Shown: positions 1 to 13,065, numbered from the stretch's first letter. The stretch is 64,000 bases of DNA from Clarkia xantiana subsp. parviflora (GCA_036873135.1 JAPTYO010000012.1:13214090-13278089), one strand, 5' to 3'. Notes: generated by a model from the letters alone, not told the origin. A program made the numbers and translations.

Positions 1-959
1 AATTGGATGTAGGAGAAAATGTATGGAGTTGTTTGATTCGGCTATTTCTAATAGCCTTATTGCTTCGGTTTACTTACATTTCAGATCGATGTCGTTTCTA
101 GCCGAGTCGATTGATCTTGATAAGCAGAACTCATTTCGAATCGAACGGTAACTACTTTATTCAATGAATCCGAAACAATAATAACCAGAATTCAAACAAA
201 AATGAACAATAGGAAATCCAACATAACAATACTGGGGTCTCAGATCTCAAACTTGAAGCAATCACGAAGAAGAATGATGGACAGGTCGTCTTAACTGAGT
301 TGTACCGTGAAGGTACTGATATCATGGTGGTTATCACATTGGATCATCGTTTAGACCTTTTTTGCCGGGGGTTTCCAAGCATTTCAACATACCAATGAAT
401 CTGTCATCGAATGCCTCGGGTTCTTTCGGAAAGTTTCCTTCTTTATGATCTTCTCGAATAGGTCTATTGTCGCCTTAATCGACGTGATCAGACGCGTGAG
501 CCCTTTTTCGTCAACAAACCATAAAAGAGGAAACGTCCTCATTACTTTCCGATCCTACTCGTCAGCGGGATCTTGAAAGGCTATTACACCATCATCACTG
601 CATAGAATACTGTAGTATTCTGCCATTAAGGCTTGTGCTTCAGTGGCCTTACCCTTACCGAAGCGAAGGTATATGGCACACCAAAGATGCAATGCGCTGA
701 GTTGTATAAACTCTCATTCTACTTCAGTTGACAGTTGCGAGAGAAATAATTCTCGTGCATTATGATCATTTCTCAACACTTTCTTGTTGTTGCACTCATG
801 CGGGTTTCCATATTCGTCCAGGCTTATCCTTTTCGCTTTCGGATTGACTTGATCGTCAAGATCCGCAGCGATCAGGAGCTCCATAACATTATCTCTCCAT
901 GCATCATAATCCATGCCGTCCAGGTTGCGAGGTTCTTAGAACTGTATCGGTTCAGCCAT
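1..959 (-). pseudogene. Copia gag 5' part (element A), broken
   Basis: Reading leftwards from an ATG at 959-957, the frame opens MAEPIQF, meets a TAA stop, then continues with a gag-like stretch (EPRNLDGMDYDAWRDNVM...) down to about 714. Beyond that the frame is lost and only short pieces remain to the window edge. The Y/W-rich start is typical of the N-terminal region of Copia gag polyproteins, which form the particle shell. The position fits: a primer-binding site and LTR of the same strand lie to the right (2842-3470). The element runs off the left edge, so its pol is not visible. Assignment rests on motif feel and context, not on an alignment. Confidence 0.55.
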
Positions 960-2841
960 GAAAACTAACACATTGATAATCACGCAAAATCTGGGAGATA
1001 ATAACATTTTGAGAAAGAATCGCATACATCAAATATCTATTAAGATAGAATCCGACAAATAACGATTCCTCAGTCATCTAAACCAACTGACCACCAGTAA
1101 ACCAATGGAAGATGGCTGTGAAAGAGTTCACATTATCGTCGTCTTCTATCCAATAGATCAGTCTTTTAAAACGGTTTTAATCGCAAATTACCGGAACGGG
1201 GATTTTAAAACAAGCATACCCGATCTTGGCTTTCGCAAGGCCCTTTTTATTTTGGAAAAATATTTCGATGAATTCACTCATGCATATATAATTCTACCAT
1301 CCATGTAAATTATCATACGCCAGTAACATTCATCACACAAACCACACTCATACTTACGCGTCATGCGTCTAATGTTCTGAGGAACTCATGCTTGCATAAA
1401 TAATTCTACTTCCAAGTAGATTATCAAATGCGACTACATCCTCAACATTCTAGCATACATGTCAAACATGAAACTTCCACATCAATCATACATATTTGGC
1501 GACTGGTTTTCGATTTTAAAATAATTTTAAACATTAGGGGTTGATTTGCAATTCATGCTTATATTCAATTACGCAACATTCTAGACATGAATCCTAGGCA
1601 TTTCCAACCATCATAGCATGTCTATCCTAGTGCGCACTCCATATATTTAACAAGGGCTCCGCCCCCAACATGAAATATCCAGCTAGCTTGACTCAGTCAA
1701 GACAACAGTTCTAATCATGCATAAATATATATTGAATAATAAACAATTGCATTTCAGCCCACTAGTTTATCCTGTCCCAAAAACATGGATGGTAGAATTA
1801 AGGTTATCAACCTCTAGCACTGTGTAGGCCATTTTTAGGTTCAAAACATTTGGATTTTAAAACTTGACCTCCCTATTTTAATTGACTTGAATTCGGTTTT
1901 GAAAATTCAGTTCGGTTCAGTCAATTTCACTCCGGTTTGGTCGGTTCGGGTCTGGTCCGATGTAAAATTTGGTTCTGTTCGGTTCGGTTTTAATTTCAAA
2001 ATCTGGTTCGGTCCAATAAAATAGGGCTTGGTTCGGTTCAACAAACAAAACCGGTTCGGTTAGATCCACTTACTTACCCCGGTCCGACTAGACCCGATTA
2101 GGTCGAACCGATTGAGAAAACCCAGTTCGGATCAATTCGTCCCGGTTTGACATATTGGACCGGCCCAATAATTAAAAAAAAAAAAAAAAAACTTGGGCCG
2201 AAATATTTACTTGTGGCCTAAGTAGGGTTTTGAAGTGCATTAAAAAAATATTTAACTTAGCCACCAAGTAACATTAACTATATAAAATAATTTCCAATAT
2301 ATATGTGTAAAATTCGGCTAGCATATATAAATATATATTTTATTTATTGTCAATATCTTAAATAGGGAATCATATATATTGACAATATATTTTCTCAATC
2401 TTTTAGGAAACTAAATCTATCAATAATATCTTTAACCCTATTAAATATTTAGATATATTGATAGTTATATATATTTCAATATATTAATGTGAATCTATCC
2501 TAATGTTTCCAATTATAGATATATTGTTACCTCAAATAAAAATTAAAATATGGTAAACAATATAATAATTAATTTCGGCAGAAATTAGCTTTCTTGGAGC
2601 CTAAGAAATTAACTTTTTTTTTTACCTTGTAATTTTAGGGTTTGGCCGAAATAAAACACTAAATTGGAAACAAGTGGTCAAATTTTAATAAGATCTACAA
2701 TCCAATGTTCAATTTTGATAAATATCACATTTTTCTTGAAGATCATAAACATCAAATTTCCTAAGAACATCATGTAAATTTCGGTCCAAAATTTTAAATT
2801 TTCAAGAACACCAATTTATCAAAATCATGAACTCCTAACAC
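960..2841 (-). other. Long untranslated leader of Copia element A
   Basis: About 1.9 kb lies between the gag start and the primer-binding site and holds no credible coding frame. It includes a block at about 1890-2160 rich in CGGTTCGGTT-like words on both strands, an 18-A run near 2172, and very AT-rich sequence to about 2840. A leader this long is unusual for Copia elements; part of it may be a separate insertion that I cannot delimit. Confidence 0.4.
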
Positions 2842-2856
2842 GGGCTCTGATACCAC
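2842..2856 (-). other. Primer-binding site, initiator tRNA-Met type
   Basis: The minus strand reads GTGGTATCAGAGCCC directly after an LTR ending in CTAACA. TGGTATCAGAGC is the classic plant LTR-retrotransposon match to the 3' end of initiator tRNA-Met. It fixes the element orientation: LTR to the right, body to the left. Confidence 0.85.
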
Positions 2857-3470
2857 TGTTAGATTACGGGGAGTAATCACTACGGATACTATAAACATGG
2901 TACATGATATTAATCGATATTACGCAGCGGAAGATTCGCACATACCTTACAAGTAGTCCGTAGTCCCAAGATCCTTGCAGAAGGGAGTTCACGATCCTCC
3001 GGTCGGCACCCGTAGAGATTCTTGTGAAGGAAGCCCTACGCGGTATATTATCCACAACAAAGCCTCAGATCGATTCTTGACAAGAGACAGATCTCCGGAG
3101 TGTTTGCTCGAAGGCAAATTGGCACACCCTTGGTGTCTATGTGGTTCGGTCGAACTAGGGTGTTATGTGGGAGGGTTTTTCTCTCTAAAACACTCTAAGG
3201 TGGAATTAAGGATTAACCTAATAAAACCCTTAAAACCCCATATATATAGGAGGGGAAAAGTGTACAAAAGTCCACTTCACCCCCTCATTAATATTCGGCC
3301 GGCCTATGTATAAGGAGGCCCATATTCTGGGCCTCTCATGTCAATTGGGATTTGGGTCTGGTCAAATGTCCTAATGTCACATGTACCCAATTAACTTAGG
3401 TAACATATACATATAATGAGCTTCCATTTACGGTGCCCATCACCATATGCTTACAAAACATTCCCGCCAC
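2857..3470 (-). repeat. Copia 5' LTR (element A), truncated
   Basis: Starts with TGTTAGATTACGGGG next to the primer-binding site. It is clearly related along its length to the LTRs at 6431-7512 and 7513-9211: shared blocks include GCGGAAGAT, GGGAGTTCACGATC, GATCTCCGGAGT and TGTCAATTGGGATTTGGGT. Similarity stops near 3470, where Tat-like sequence begins, so roughly a third of the expected 1.7-kb LTR remains. Confidence 0.75.
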
Positions 3471-3472
3471 GC

Positions 3473-5067
3473 GGGCAACTCCATGTCGACAAGGGCGTTG
3501 TCCCGCGACTCATACAATACAAATATATGTCTATCATCAGACACCCATCAGCAACATGTCGGAGGCCTAACACCTCGCGACTAAAGAGGCCAGTGCTCCT
3601 ACGGCTCGAATAACTATACACGTATCATTTCTATGGTCGCAGGTAACGTCAATGAACAACCTACGGCGAGAAAGTCAAATCTCAATGAAATAAGTGGATA
3701 AGCAATGTACAACCGTTATCTAATCAACGCGAAGCGAATAAGACCTTCGACCAACGAGCTCCCGCGATCAATACGGGGAGTATCTCTCTACTACACACTC
3801 AAGGTTCTAAATACTTAGACCAATACTTACACCTGTCTCTGTTCAATGCTTACATTCTCTTTCATACGATTTCCATGCACTTATGCGTACATATCTATAT
3901 TCATATGGTCTCGCATACTCAATTGCATACACATGTGTCCATGCTTGCGATGCATCTGCATTCCCCATGCCTATATCGGCATGTACATCATCACTTAGAC
4001 ATATCCATGCTTGCATTGACACTCATGCATATCATCATATATCATTCGTCAATTTACATACACTCGTATATCATGTTTTACATACATGTCGATAGTTACG
4101 TCCACGTTACGTACAGACACTCATATCATTGCACGTATATTTATTATATACATATACTCGCTGTCCTAACCATGTCAGCAGTTATACTTTCCTTTACCAA
4201 GAAGAAGAAGGAAAAACGACAATGAGGCCCACGCGCCAACCGACAGTAAGTTCACCATGAGGTAATTCCCGAACCCGAATCGGACGCCTATCCTATCGTA
4301 AAATAGAGTCAAGCAAGGATTTAGCCATTAGATGACTCGGGGGCAAATGATGGATATTCGCCCGATATGGGTTCGTTTTACATTCATACCTCGTCTACAC
4401 GTCAGACCCACTAACGGCTGACGAACGCTTACCCGCGAGTTAGAACGGTCCGAACGCGCAACACACACCTTCGGACCGAGACTCGTCCAGATTGTCTCCA
4501 TAATCCAGTGTGTTCCAAATTGTCACCCTACGATGCGCGTACCCTTGCGTGTTTTACACTATGTATGAGTCTTTCAACTGCCAATATTTCTCAAACCCAA
4601 TCCCGGTTCATGTTTTCTTACTAAACCGGGGTTGGACCGCTCAAAACCGGGTTCGAGTCCAAAGTTCCCTATAAATAGGAGCCTTAGTCACCCATTTCAT
4701 AATTCAAGGAGGCTTGGGAGCTCTCACTTCTCTCTAACTTTATCTCTCTAGAATTGCTTCTCATTTAGGCATCGGAGAGGGCTCATCGAGTACCACCCCC
4801 CCTTTGTGGTCTCGGTATTGCCCATTGTGCAGGTGTTAGGAGGAGTACGCGCGAACACTACTCGTGAGTCCCGATAGCCCGACAAGACAACTGCACACAT
4901 GGATACTCAAACACTTAGCCATTTTAAAGGCTTGCAAACCACTGACACTCCGGCAGTCCGACTCTCCTCCAATCCGACTGTCTGACACGCATGAGCTCTA
5001 ACAACCCGACGAGGATACTACGCAACATTCCAAGGACCCGACAACCCGCACGATTCAGGTCCCAACA
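3473..5067 (+). mobile_element. 3' end of a Tat-like non-autonomous Gypsy element
   Basis: The left part resembles 43430-44190 of the non-autonomous Tat-like element described below: a 'gggcaa...caagggc...cccg' start, a stretch rich in CATGCAT/ACATAC words, then the 'tatcttagaatagagt' type block. It ends in a purine tract ACTCGGGGGCAAA at 4335-4347 and an LTR starting TGATGGATAT. No coding capacity is visible; the plus-strand frame over 3875-4225 is low-complexity His/Tyr/Ile sequence, not a gene. The 5' half is missing. Confidence 0.65.
4348..5067 (+). repeat. LTR of the Tat-like fragment
   Basis: 720 bp from TGATGGATAT to CCCAACA, preceded by a polypurine tract. It contains a TATA box (TATAAATAG, 4669-4677) followed by CTCTCTCT-rich leader sequence. 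The order of motifs matches the LTRs at 37779-38634 and 44195-45019, but the sequence is much diverged: a different subfamily or an older copy. Confidence 0.7.
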
Positions 5068-6200
5068 ACTAATTTTGCAATTTAAATGACCACTTATAGG
5101 CTGATCCGGTGCAAAAGATGAATTATTATAGATTTAGTGTAAACATCTGCTACAAATACTGCCCTCCTCCATATTAAGCCTCCTTAAGACACTTGGAAAA
5201 AAAACACGACTAAATAAATTTTTATGATAATTTCTTTAGATAGAATTGGAGTTGGCCCTTTAATCCCAGCTTTCTTTCAAACTCCACTCTACAATGTCTT
5301 GATCTCTCGAAAAGGCTTGAACTAGATAGAAGAGATCCCACTTGAACAAGAATAATCGCATTTCTAACAACTAAATTAATTTAACTTACAAACTATAACA
5401 CAAAGTGTGGATTTATGTTGCATAAGAATAAGAAAATTGAGATTTAATGTCAACATAAAAAAAATATCAATGTAAGATGCTCAGAAATCTATCATTAATA
5501 ATGGTAAGTTTAGCGATGCTCTTACAACATTGCATAAATTTAACGAAGTCGTAAAATGTAACAAAAATGATGTTACAGTTATCAAAATATCATTATTTTG
5601 ATAACTTTGATGTTAGTTTCATTAAATAAAAAAATTAAGTTTCATCTCAACAATAATATTGATGAGATGATACTTTTTTTCTTTGTCAACGAAGTAAGTT
5701 ATGAGCTAGTAGTGCAGAGATGGTACTTAAATAATTTTGAATGCGATAGATTATATATCTGATATTCTAATAGCAACACAATATAGTAATACAACACTTG
5801 AATCTATGATGAATATCAACTAGTTTTAAAGACTGCTTAATTAAAAACTCATTTCTGAATCTTACTATATGGGCCAATCTCGGTAGGTTCCAGATTCAAA
5901 CTGGTATTTTGTTCATCCATATACAATGAACACGGCATGCTTATATATTTACTTTTAATTAATGTAATGCCAATTTGATAGGTAGAATGATTACCTCGCC
6001 TGTTTTCTTGCTGCTGATCAATGGAGCTCAACTCCAACTTCTCCACCCTATTTAAAGCAACATTTATCAAAGTAACATCACCTTAAATCCCCCCCTTATT
6101 TAACCTCTGTGTTTACTACTACAACACCCACTTTACTAGAGCAATTTCTTAAACAGAGACAGAAGCATCGAAACCGCCAGCCGCTGAAACCGTCTCTCTA
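5068..6200. other. Unassigned AT-rich spacer
   Basis: No recognisable gene or complete transposon end. A 73-codon minus-strand frame at 5849-6070 has no family resemblance that I can see. A short C/A-rich stretch at 6090-6200 leads into the possible gene fragment that follows. Confidence 0.5.
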
Positions 6201-6430
6201 GATGTCACCAAACTTTTTCCCCCCGAACAAGGATGGAGCTTTGCAGCTTGGTAATCTATAAGTTTTGAAATAAGAAAAACTATGACTCCTACTTAGCAAT
6301 CTATAAGATTTTTAATCAGTTTTAACACCATTCCTAATCTCGTTCAGTTTAGGGTATGCAATGTGGGACTCCTACTGCGGTGAGAACAAATGGAGCTCTT
6401 CTATTTGTGGAGTCACCCGTTGGAATTAGG
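6201..6430 (+). pseudogene. Possible serine carboxypeptidase-like gene fragment
   Basis: Two small pieces resemble neighbouring parts of plant serine carboxypeptidase-like proteins: FFPPNKDGALQL near 6213-6246 and NGALLFVESPVGI near 6391-6429. The second recalls the '(N)LLFVESPVGVGFSY' block before the catalytic serine region. Between them is AT-rich sequence that could be an intron. The match ends exactly where a Copia LTR begins (about 6431). Too short to be a working gene; the family call is tentative. Confidence 0.3.
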
Positions 6431-7512
6431 GGATATAATTACGGATCAAAACTCAGGTACATGCTTGTAAACATATTACGCAATGGAAATGGAGCACATA
6501 CCAGTTTTGCTCTCCGTAGCCGAGGCACGTCACGAGGGAGTTCACGATCTGCCGGACGATGTCCTGTGGAAACTCTGAATTGAGAGCAATCCACATGCAA
6601 TGGTCTCAACAGTAAAGCCTCTTCAATGCGGTTGCTGGAATGGATCTCCGGGGTGAACTGCACAAGACAATTCGGCGCCTCATTTTGCTTGGGTAGGTTC
6701 GGACGAAACTTATGTATATAAGGAGAGAGATTTATTTTGTCACAACTAAAAGGGTGAAAGTGATTAACCCCAAAGAAACACCTAACACCTCCTATTTATA
6801 AGAGCTGGTGAGCAAAACCCCTAAGGGCTCACTCACAGGTTCGACCGCACCATGTAATTGAGTTCAATTTTGGGCCTTGTATGGTCCATTGGGATTTCAG
6901 CCTGATCCGAAATCCCTTATGTGACATACCCCAATTATACTTAGAACGTTGGGCTTAAATTAATAGGCTCCCTATTACGGCGGCCATTTACTCCAAATGC
7001 CAACAGCTCACACTCGCCGGAATGAATATGCTGTCGACCAACACATCAATACTTGTTCATTGATCCAATACAATTTCCATCTTGTTCATACGAGGTTTGC
7101 CGTGCGACCGACAGACACAACGTACATCATGCTACTCATCGGTTAAGAGTGTTGTAGCGTCCGAGGAACGTTGATTCCCATCCCGTTACCAACTTGTTAC
7201 TTCTGTGTGTCGCGTTATACCCCTAGTCAACTGTTATTCTCCAATTGCCTAGTTTCCCCAAAGGAATACTTCTCCAAGACATATGTACAAGTATTCACAA
7301 CCTTCAACTAATATCTGGTTGGTGGCCACCTAGTGAATATAAGAGTCGGTGAATGACAGATGTGCATGACCATCCCCATCACTCATATCCTCAGTCGAAC
7401 TCAACCGGTGCCCAAAACGTGGCCACATGGCTTTTTTGTTCGGGCGCTACGCTCGTACGCTTGGGAGCGAACATTGAGCCCAACCTTGGATATGATTTCT
7501 GAGTGATAAGGG
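6431..7512 (-). repeat. Copia LTR (B), interrupted on its right by LTR C
   Basis: Diverged member of the LTR A/C family: shares 'ggtacatgcttgtaa', 'gagttcacgatc', 'aacctt(c)aactaatatctggttggtggccacctag'-type blocks in the same order. It stops at a point corresponding to about two thirds of LTR C, exactly where LTR C starts with TGTTTGATTACG. No body sequence of its own is attached, so it is a solo or truncated LTR that served as target for element C. Confidence 0.65.
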
Positions 7513-9211
7513 TGTTTGATTACGAGGTTGATTACTACAGAAAAATAAATAAGGTACATGCTTGTAATCAGAATTACGCAGCGGAAGATGTGCACATACC
7601 TTAAACCTTATCCGTAGTCCCAAGGATCTTGCTAAGGGAGTTCACGATCCAGCGGACGGAACCCGTAGAGGTTCTTGTTAAAGAATCCTTACGTGGTATT
7701 AGCTGCACAGCAAAGCCTCTGATCGATTCTTGGCAGGGACGGATCTCCGGAGTTTTTGCTCTAAGCAAATTGGCACACCCTTGGTGATGATTTTAGGTTC
7801 GGCCAAAGTATGTCAAAGGGGGGAAGTGTTTTTCTCTCAAATCACCACTTATGAAGAATTGTGAATTACCCCAAATAAAACCCTAACATTCCTTATTTAT
7901 AGGAGGAGCAAAGTGGACAAAAGTCCACTTTGTACCTCACATATTTCGGCCGGCCACTTATGTTAGGGAGACCCAATTTTGAGCCTCTCATGTCAATTGG
8001 GATTTGGGTCAAGTCCAATTTCCCTAATGTGACATTAACCCAATTTCTTAGGTTACCTATACATATTAATGGGCTACCAATTACGGCGCCCAGTCACCTA
8101 TGCTAACAGCTCCCACTCGCCGGAATGGGAGGGTGCCATTTAATGTATTGTCGTCCAAATGGCATCAACATTCCACTCTTCTGATACTGCCCCTGCTTCC
8201 GAATAGTTCATACGAGGTTTGCCGTGTGACTGGCGGATACGACGAGCATCGTGCTACTCATCTGTTAGGAGTGTTGTAGCGCCCGGGGAACGTTGATTCC
8301 CTATCTCAGATAAACATGTTAAAAACATCAATTTGGATCGCGTTGTATCCTAGGTCAACTGTTAATTCTCCAATTGTCCAGTTTCCACATAGGAATACTT
8401 CTCCCGGGCATCCGTACAAGTATTCACAACCTTCAACTAATATCTGGTTGGTGGCCACCTAGTGCATACGAGAGTCGGTGAATTACAGGTGAACTTGACC
8501 ATCCTTATCGCTCATACCATTATTCAAATCCAACCGGTTTCCAAAGACGTGGTCACTTGGCCTTTTTCTTCAGCACTACGCTCGTACGCTGGGAAGCGAA
8601 CATTGAGCCTGACCTCAGATATGAGTTCTGAGTCCATGAGGATACTTCGGGCGCCTCTTCATAAAGCTCCCGGGATCAATCACTCGCTCAAGGTGAATAA
8701 GTTTGCGCCCGTTCGAATCGCGGAGATTCTATCTAGCACAACCGAGCATTACCCCGTGGTCGAACGTGGCAGCGTAGTATGAAACACGCGTCGATAGCAT
8801 ACCCGGACAATGTCAAGCGTGGGATATGTCAATGATTCTATCACAGACTTTCATCTGGCCCAGAATATGGTTAAATGACGAGCGGAGTTCATCACGGCGA
8901 AGTGCAAAACGAAGATCATGTCGTGTTACTCCGAAACCAAATGATCGTTTTGCATAACCAAGTTTCCCAACTGGTTCTTGACCAGTCTTTCTTTGGCAGA
9001 GGCCCCCATCGCCTACAAGACGACCATGTCTGTGTGACTAGGCAAGGCCCACATTCGACATAATTTTAAGCAGATGATTGCGTCCTCCAACGACTCAGTT
9101 TATAGACCATACCATCCGATGTAATTAATCATTATGACGTCGATGAATCATAAACTCAAATTGCAATTATCTCAAAAATGTAACTTTCAATTTATCAAAA
9201 TGTTTATTGCA
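7513..9211 (-). repeat. Copia 3' LTR (element C), about 1.7 kb
   Basis: Runs from TGTTTGATTACG to ...TTTATTGCA, so it has TG/CA ends. To its right lies a minus-strand purine-rich stretch (AGAAGTGGGCGTGTGTC) followed by RNase H sequence, so this is the 3' LTR of a minus-strand element. The open frames inside it (such as 8462-8782) are incidental. The matching 5' LTR is not found in the window. Confidence 0.7.
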
Positions 9212-9309
9212 GACACACGCCCACTTCTAAACCCTACGCAATCCAAGCAGTTTAATGTGCTTTTTAAATGTCTCTATGCATAATGGTTTAGTTAATGGGC
9301 CCGCTACCA

Positions 9310-10790
9310 TGTCATCAGTGGGCGGGTATTCTAAAGTGATTATATTATCTTCTACCATAGATTAGCATAATTATATTTAGCATCAGTGTGTTTAGTCCTA
9401 CTATGGTAGTTTGGATTCTTTACTGCCTCAATGGATGCTTTACTGTCAGAGAACACCTTCACAGGTTTACTCTTGACATCGCCACAAAGCAGCGCAATAA
9501 GAAGTCTTTTCGGTCAGACCACTTCCTGTGCATTTTTGGAGAGAGCAACGAATTCTGATTCCATCGTAGACAGCGCGACAAAGGATTGCTTCTTGCTCGT
9601 CCATTAAATGGCGGCATCAGCAAGGAGAACTCCTCATGTGGTGGACTTACGATCATCCGGATTGGCACCATGGTCGGCGTCACTGAATCCGGTCAATTCT
9701 AACCTCCTTCCCTCATAGCACAGTACGTAGTCGGCAGTACCTTTTAGATATCGTATGATCTGCTTTAAAGCTTTTAAATGTTGATAGCCAGGGTCTGATT
9801 GGAATCTTGCTACTAGGCCCACAACGTAACAGATGTCTGGACGAGTGCAAAGCATGGCGTACATGAGATTTCCGAGCATGCTTAAATACTCGGTATTCCT
9901 CATCTGTTCACGCTCTTGCTGGTTCTTCGGGCCTTCGTCACGCTTTGACAACGCGCACCCAAATACTACCGGCGTCTCCACGAGTTTGGCATCTTGTAAT
10001 TTAAACCTTCTCAACTGTTTGTTGATATAGGCTTCCTGAGACAGACATAATCTCCGGGCGGCACGATCTCTAGCAATTTTAATTCCCAAGATGTACGTAG
10101 CCTCTGCCATGTACTTCATCTCAAATATAGATGCCAACCAGGAATTTGATTCGTGCATGAAACTCACATCGTTAGCAGCAATGAGTATTTCATCCACGTA
10201 TAAAGTTAAGATGACGTACTTAGACCCAGAGGTCTTTGTATACACGCATGGATCCTCGTGGAGATTCACGAATCTGTTTCCAACGATTTCCTCGTGGAAC
10301 TTGCGGTACTATTGCCGAGATGATTGTTCAATACAGTAAATAGACCTTTGGAGATTACAAACTTTACGTTCGTTACAAAGAGTAATGAAACACTCCAGTT
10401 GCTCTATATAGATCTCTTACTCCAGGTTTCCGTGGAGGAATGCAATCTTAACATCTATTTGGCGCAGCTCTAGATCGAGGCATGCTACCAGGGCTAGGAT
10501 TGCGCTGACTGTGGTGTACCGCACAGTCGGTGAGTATGTTTCATCAAAGTCCACTCCGTGAAGCTGGGTGTATCCTTTCGCAACTAGTCGAGTTTTGTAT
10601 CGCTCAACATTTCCATCAGCAGTGAGTTTCATTTTCAAAACCCACTTAGCCCCTATGGCCCTGCGGTTAGCAGGTAAATCAACTAAAGACCATACCGAAT
10701 TGGCTTTCATTAAGGCGATTTCTTCCTCCATAACTTTACTCCATTCCTTCGCTTGAGGTCCATTCAACGCTTGTTGAACCGTTACCGGTT
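9310..10790 (-). pseudogene. Copia reverse transcriptase-RNase H, decayed (element C)
   Basis: Minus-strand translation gives the Copia RT in order: WSKVMEEEIALMKANSVWSL and GAKWVLKMK...VAKGYTQ...DFDETYSPTVR...QIDVKIAFLHG (10767-10417), a stop-containing join (10416-10270), then DPCVYTKTSG...LYVDEILIAAND...YLGMLGNLMYA-type and GFSDADHGANPDDRKSTT (10269-9634), then RNase H with MESEFVALS and HTDAKY down to about 9310. This enzyme would copy the element RNA into DNA in cytoplasmic particles. The catalytic YVDD box reads YVDE, and there are several stops, so the copy is dead. Confidence 0.85.
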
Positions 10791-12350
10791 CATCAACAAA
10801 AGTTAGGGGAATATCTCACCCCTCTTGATGGGAAACTTCTAGGGAGAAGTTCAATGCCTTTGACTGCGTCTAGGCTCGTTAATCCCATCTTGAGTCTGAA
10901 CGTTGATCCCACTCGAAATAATGATTTCTATCGGAGCATCACTCCTACTGGGAACCAGGGCAGTGCTGGAACCTTGACCTACAACTTTCCTTGGACGACC
11001 TCTCGGCCTTGGAACCAAGTTGGTTAACCCACTCCCACTGGGAACAATGGGTATTTGTGGTATTATTGGATTTTCATCTAGTTGTGGTATTATTGGATTT
11101 TCATCCAGCGCTTTGGCAACGTGATTATCAGGTTCAACTTGATTCGCACATGCAGCAACAGTGATGTGGTAGGATTAACTCCTCCCACTGGATTTACTAT
11201 GAAAATGTCCCCATCTTCATTCACTTGTGTTGCTGCCTCAAAACTCCCACTCGAAGTAAGTGGGACCTGACTATCATCTTTATCCTGCTCCAATTCGATC
11301 AAGATTTCGTTTGTTTTGATTTCACCAAGCGTTGAAAATTCTTCCTCAAGTCATGTAACGTCTCATGTTCGACCACGACACCATTATCATAAGCCAAATT
11401 AAACATGTATCCTCTAAGATTAGTCATCATACTCTCGTTTCAAATACTTGTTTAATGCGCAAGTTAATTTCGCATAATGATAAGATTTAACTCGTTATCA
11501 TTCCTTTTAGCTTTTATGGCGTCGTGTTTTAACCAATATAGTTGGTGAAGTGCTTTATCGATATGAATGTGTTGCCAAACTTCTCGTTCAAGGCATTTGG
11601 TGGGAGAGCCATTTTACCGACATCATCATTTTCATTGGCTAATTCATCTCAAAGACTTATCCATGTTTGAACTATGCATTGAGCTTTCGCCTTATGCGTC
11701 AGTTTATACTTTACGAGTTTGTGGTAGCTTGTGAAGCGTACCTCTCATCATCGTGCAAGTATTGAATGAATTATTCCGAAAGGGAGGCAAAAGAAAATTC
11801 AGCATTCATTTATTATAATACTTCATCATTAAATCCGTACTTTGAAAACGATGTGTTCCGTCTTTCGAGGTACACGCCCCTGTGGCGCTCATTCCAGGTT
11901 CCACTCCATGGAATAAATCGTTCTGTTTCCAAAATTCAATTTAACTTAACCCAATCGGTGTCAAACATGTTCATCGTTACGAAATTTATCATATAACAGA
12001 GTACTAACAAATGAGAAAGATTAAATCTAAATTTAAAAGAAATGCATCGAACATCAATAATGATATCGAACAGCTAGGTGAAGATGGATAATTAATACTC
12101 GGTCCAAGCATTTGTTACATGCTTAAAAGAAATAGTTTCCTTATCACAAGGAACTTATTATCGATGAGTATCTTAAACTAAAAATTCGAAAAGGTTCTGG
12201 CAAGTAAAGATAAAAACTATCGCTTAATCTTTATTGTTCCGAGGCATCCTCCTTCGGGTTTGCCTTTGTTATGCTTCCCGATTCTATAATTCAAAAGGGG
12301 TAAATTTAACTACTCTCGAAGAACCCAAGGAGAATTTATGACTTTCATCA
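10791..12350 (-). other. Degraded middle of Copia element C
   Basis: Lies between gag and RT, where integrase and protease are expected. Only a piece near 11300-11450 is recognisable on the minus strand as the linker before RT (wording like LAYDNGVVVEHETL). No zinc-binding HHCC or DDE integrase motif could be read. Probably heavily mutated or partly replaced. Confidence 0.4.
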
Positions 12351-13065
12351 TTATTTCTTAGCGCGTACCTTGGGAGTATTGGTATAGGTAGCAGACAGGT
12401 AGCCTTTTAAAAAAACACCTGAAGCACGTTCGAGATTCCTCTCTACGTGCTTGTTTTGCTTACCTTTTATTGACAGTAGATTGCTTGCGTTTGAACTTTC
12501 TCTCAAGTTTTGGAGCCATTGACTTATCAGCCTTTTAATGTAAGACCTTTGCATTTTCTCTTGCGCTTGCCATTTAGCCCAACTGGTGAAGAGGATGCTA
12601 TGTGCATTTCCGTCCTAGGCTTTTTCAGCCCTGAGACGATCCTTCTCCAGCTCGAGATGAACTCGCACTTTCTCGAGGTTATCGAGTTGAGTGGCATGGG
12701 TAAGGTGCATTTTCATGCTGTTCCAAGAGTCCGGAAAAGAACGGATCATACATTGTACTTTCTGTTTCTCAGACATGATCTCTCCTACCTCATTGAATTC
12801 AGCAAGCATATTAGACAAATTTCTAATGTGCTCCTTCATCGTATGCTTAGGATTCATCTTGTAGGAGTCTAAATCGATGTTTAAAGATCGTTTCTAGGCT
12901 GTGGTGTATACACCAAACCCTGCCTTAAGACCGTCTCACAGGTCCACTACAGACTCCAAGTGATCATACCCGTAGAGTATGTCATCCTCCATCCTTAGCA
13001 TCCCATTCATCATGGAATACCTCCTGATCATCCGTGAGTCTCTCTCTAGTCTGGCATGTTTTGTA
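12351..13065 (-). pseudogene. Copia gag (element C), broken
   Basis: Minus-strand reading from about 13065 leftwards gives a Copia gag core: MMNGMLRMEDDILYGYDHLE..., a stop-interrupted stretch, DSYKMNPKHTMKEHIRNLSN..., RSFPDSWNSMKMHLTHAT..., HLELEKDRLRAEKA, then a degraded basic tail to 12351. This matches the UBN2-type gag layout of Copia elements. The N-terminal end is replaced at about 13065 by gag-protease sequence of a different Copia family, so an insertion or recombination broke it. Confidence 0.75.

Noticed and set aside
3875..4225. 116-codon His/Ile/Tyr-rich frame
   Set aside because: Low-complexity ACATAC/CATGCAT sequence of a Tat-like element's non-coding 3' part.
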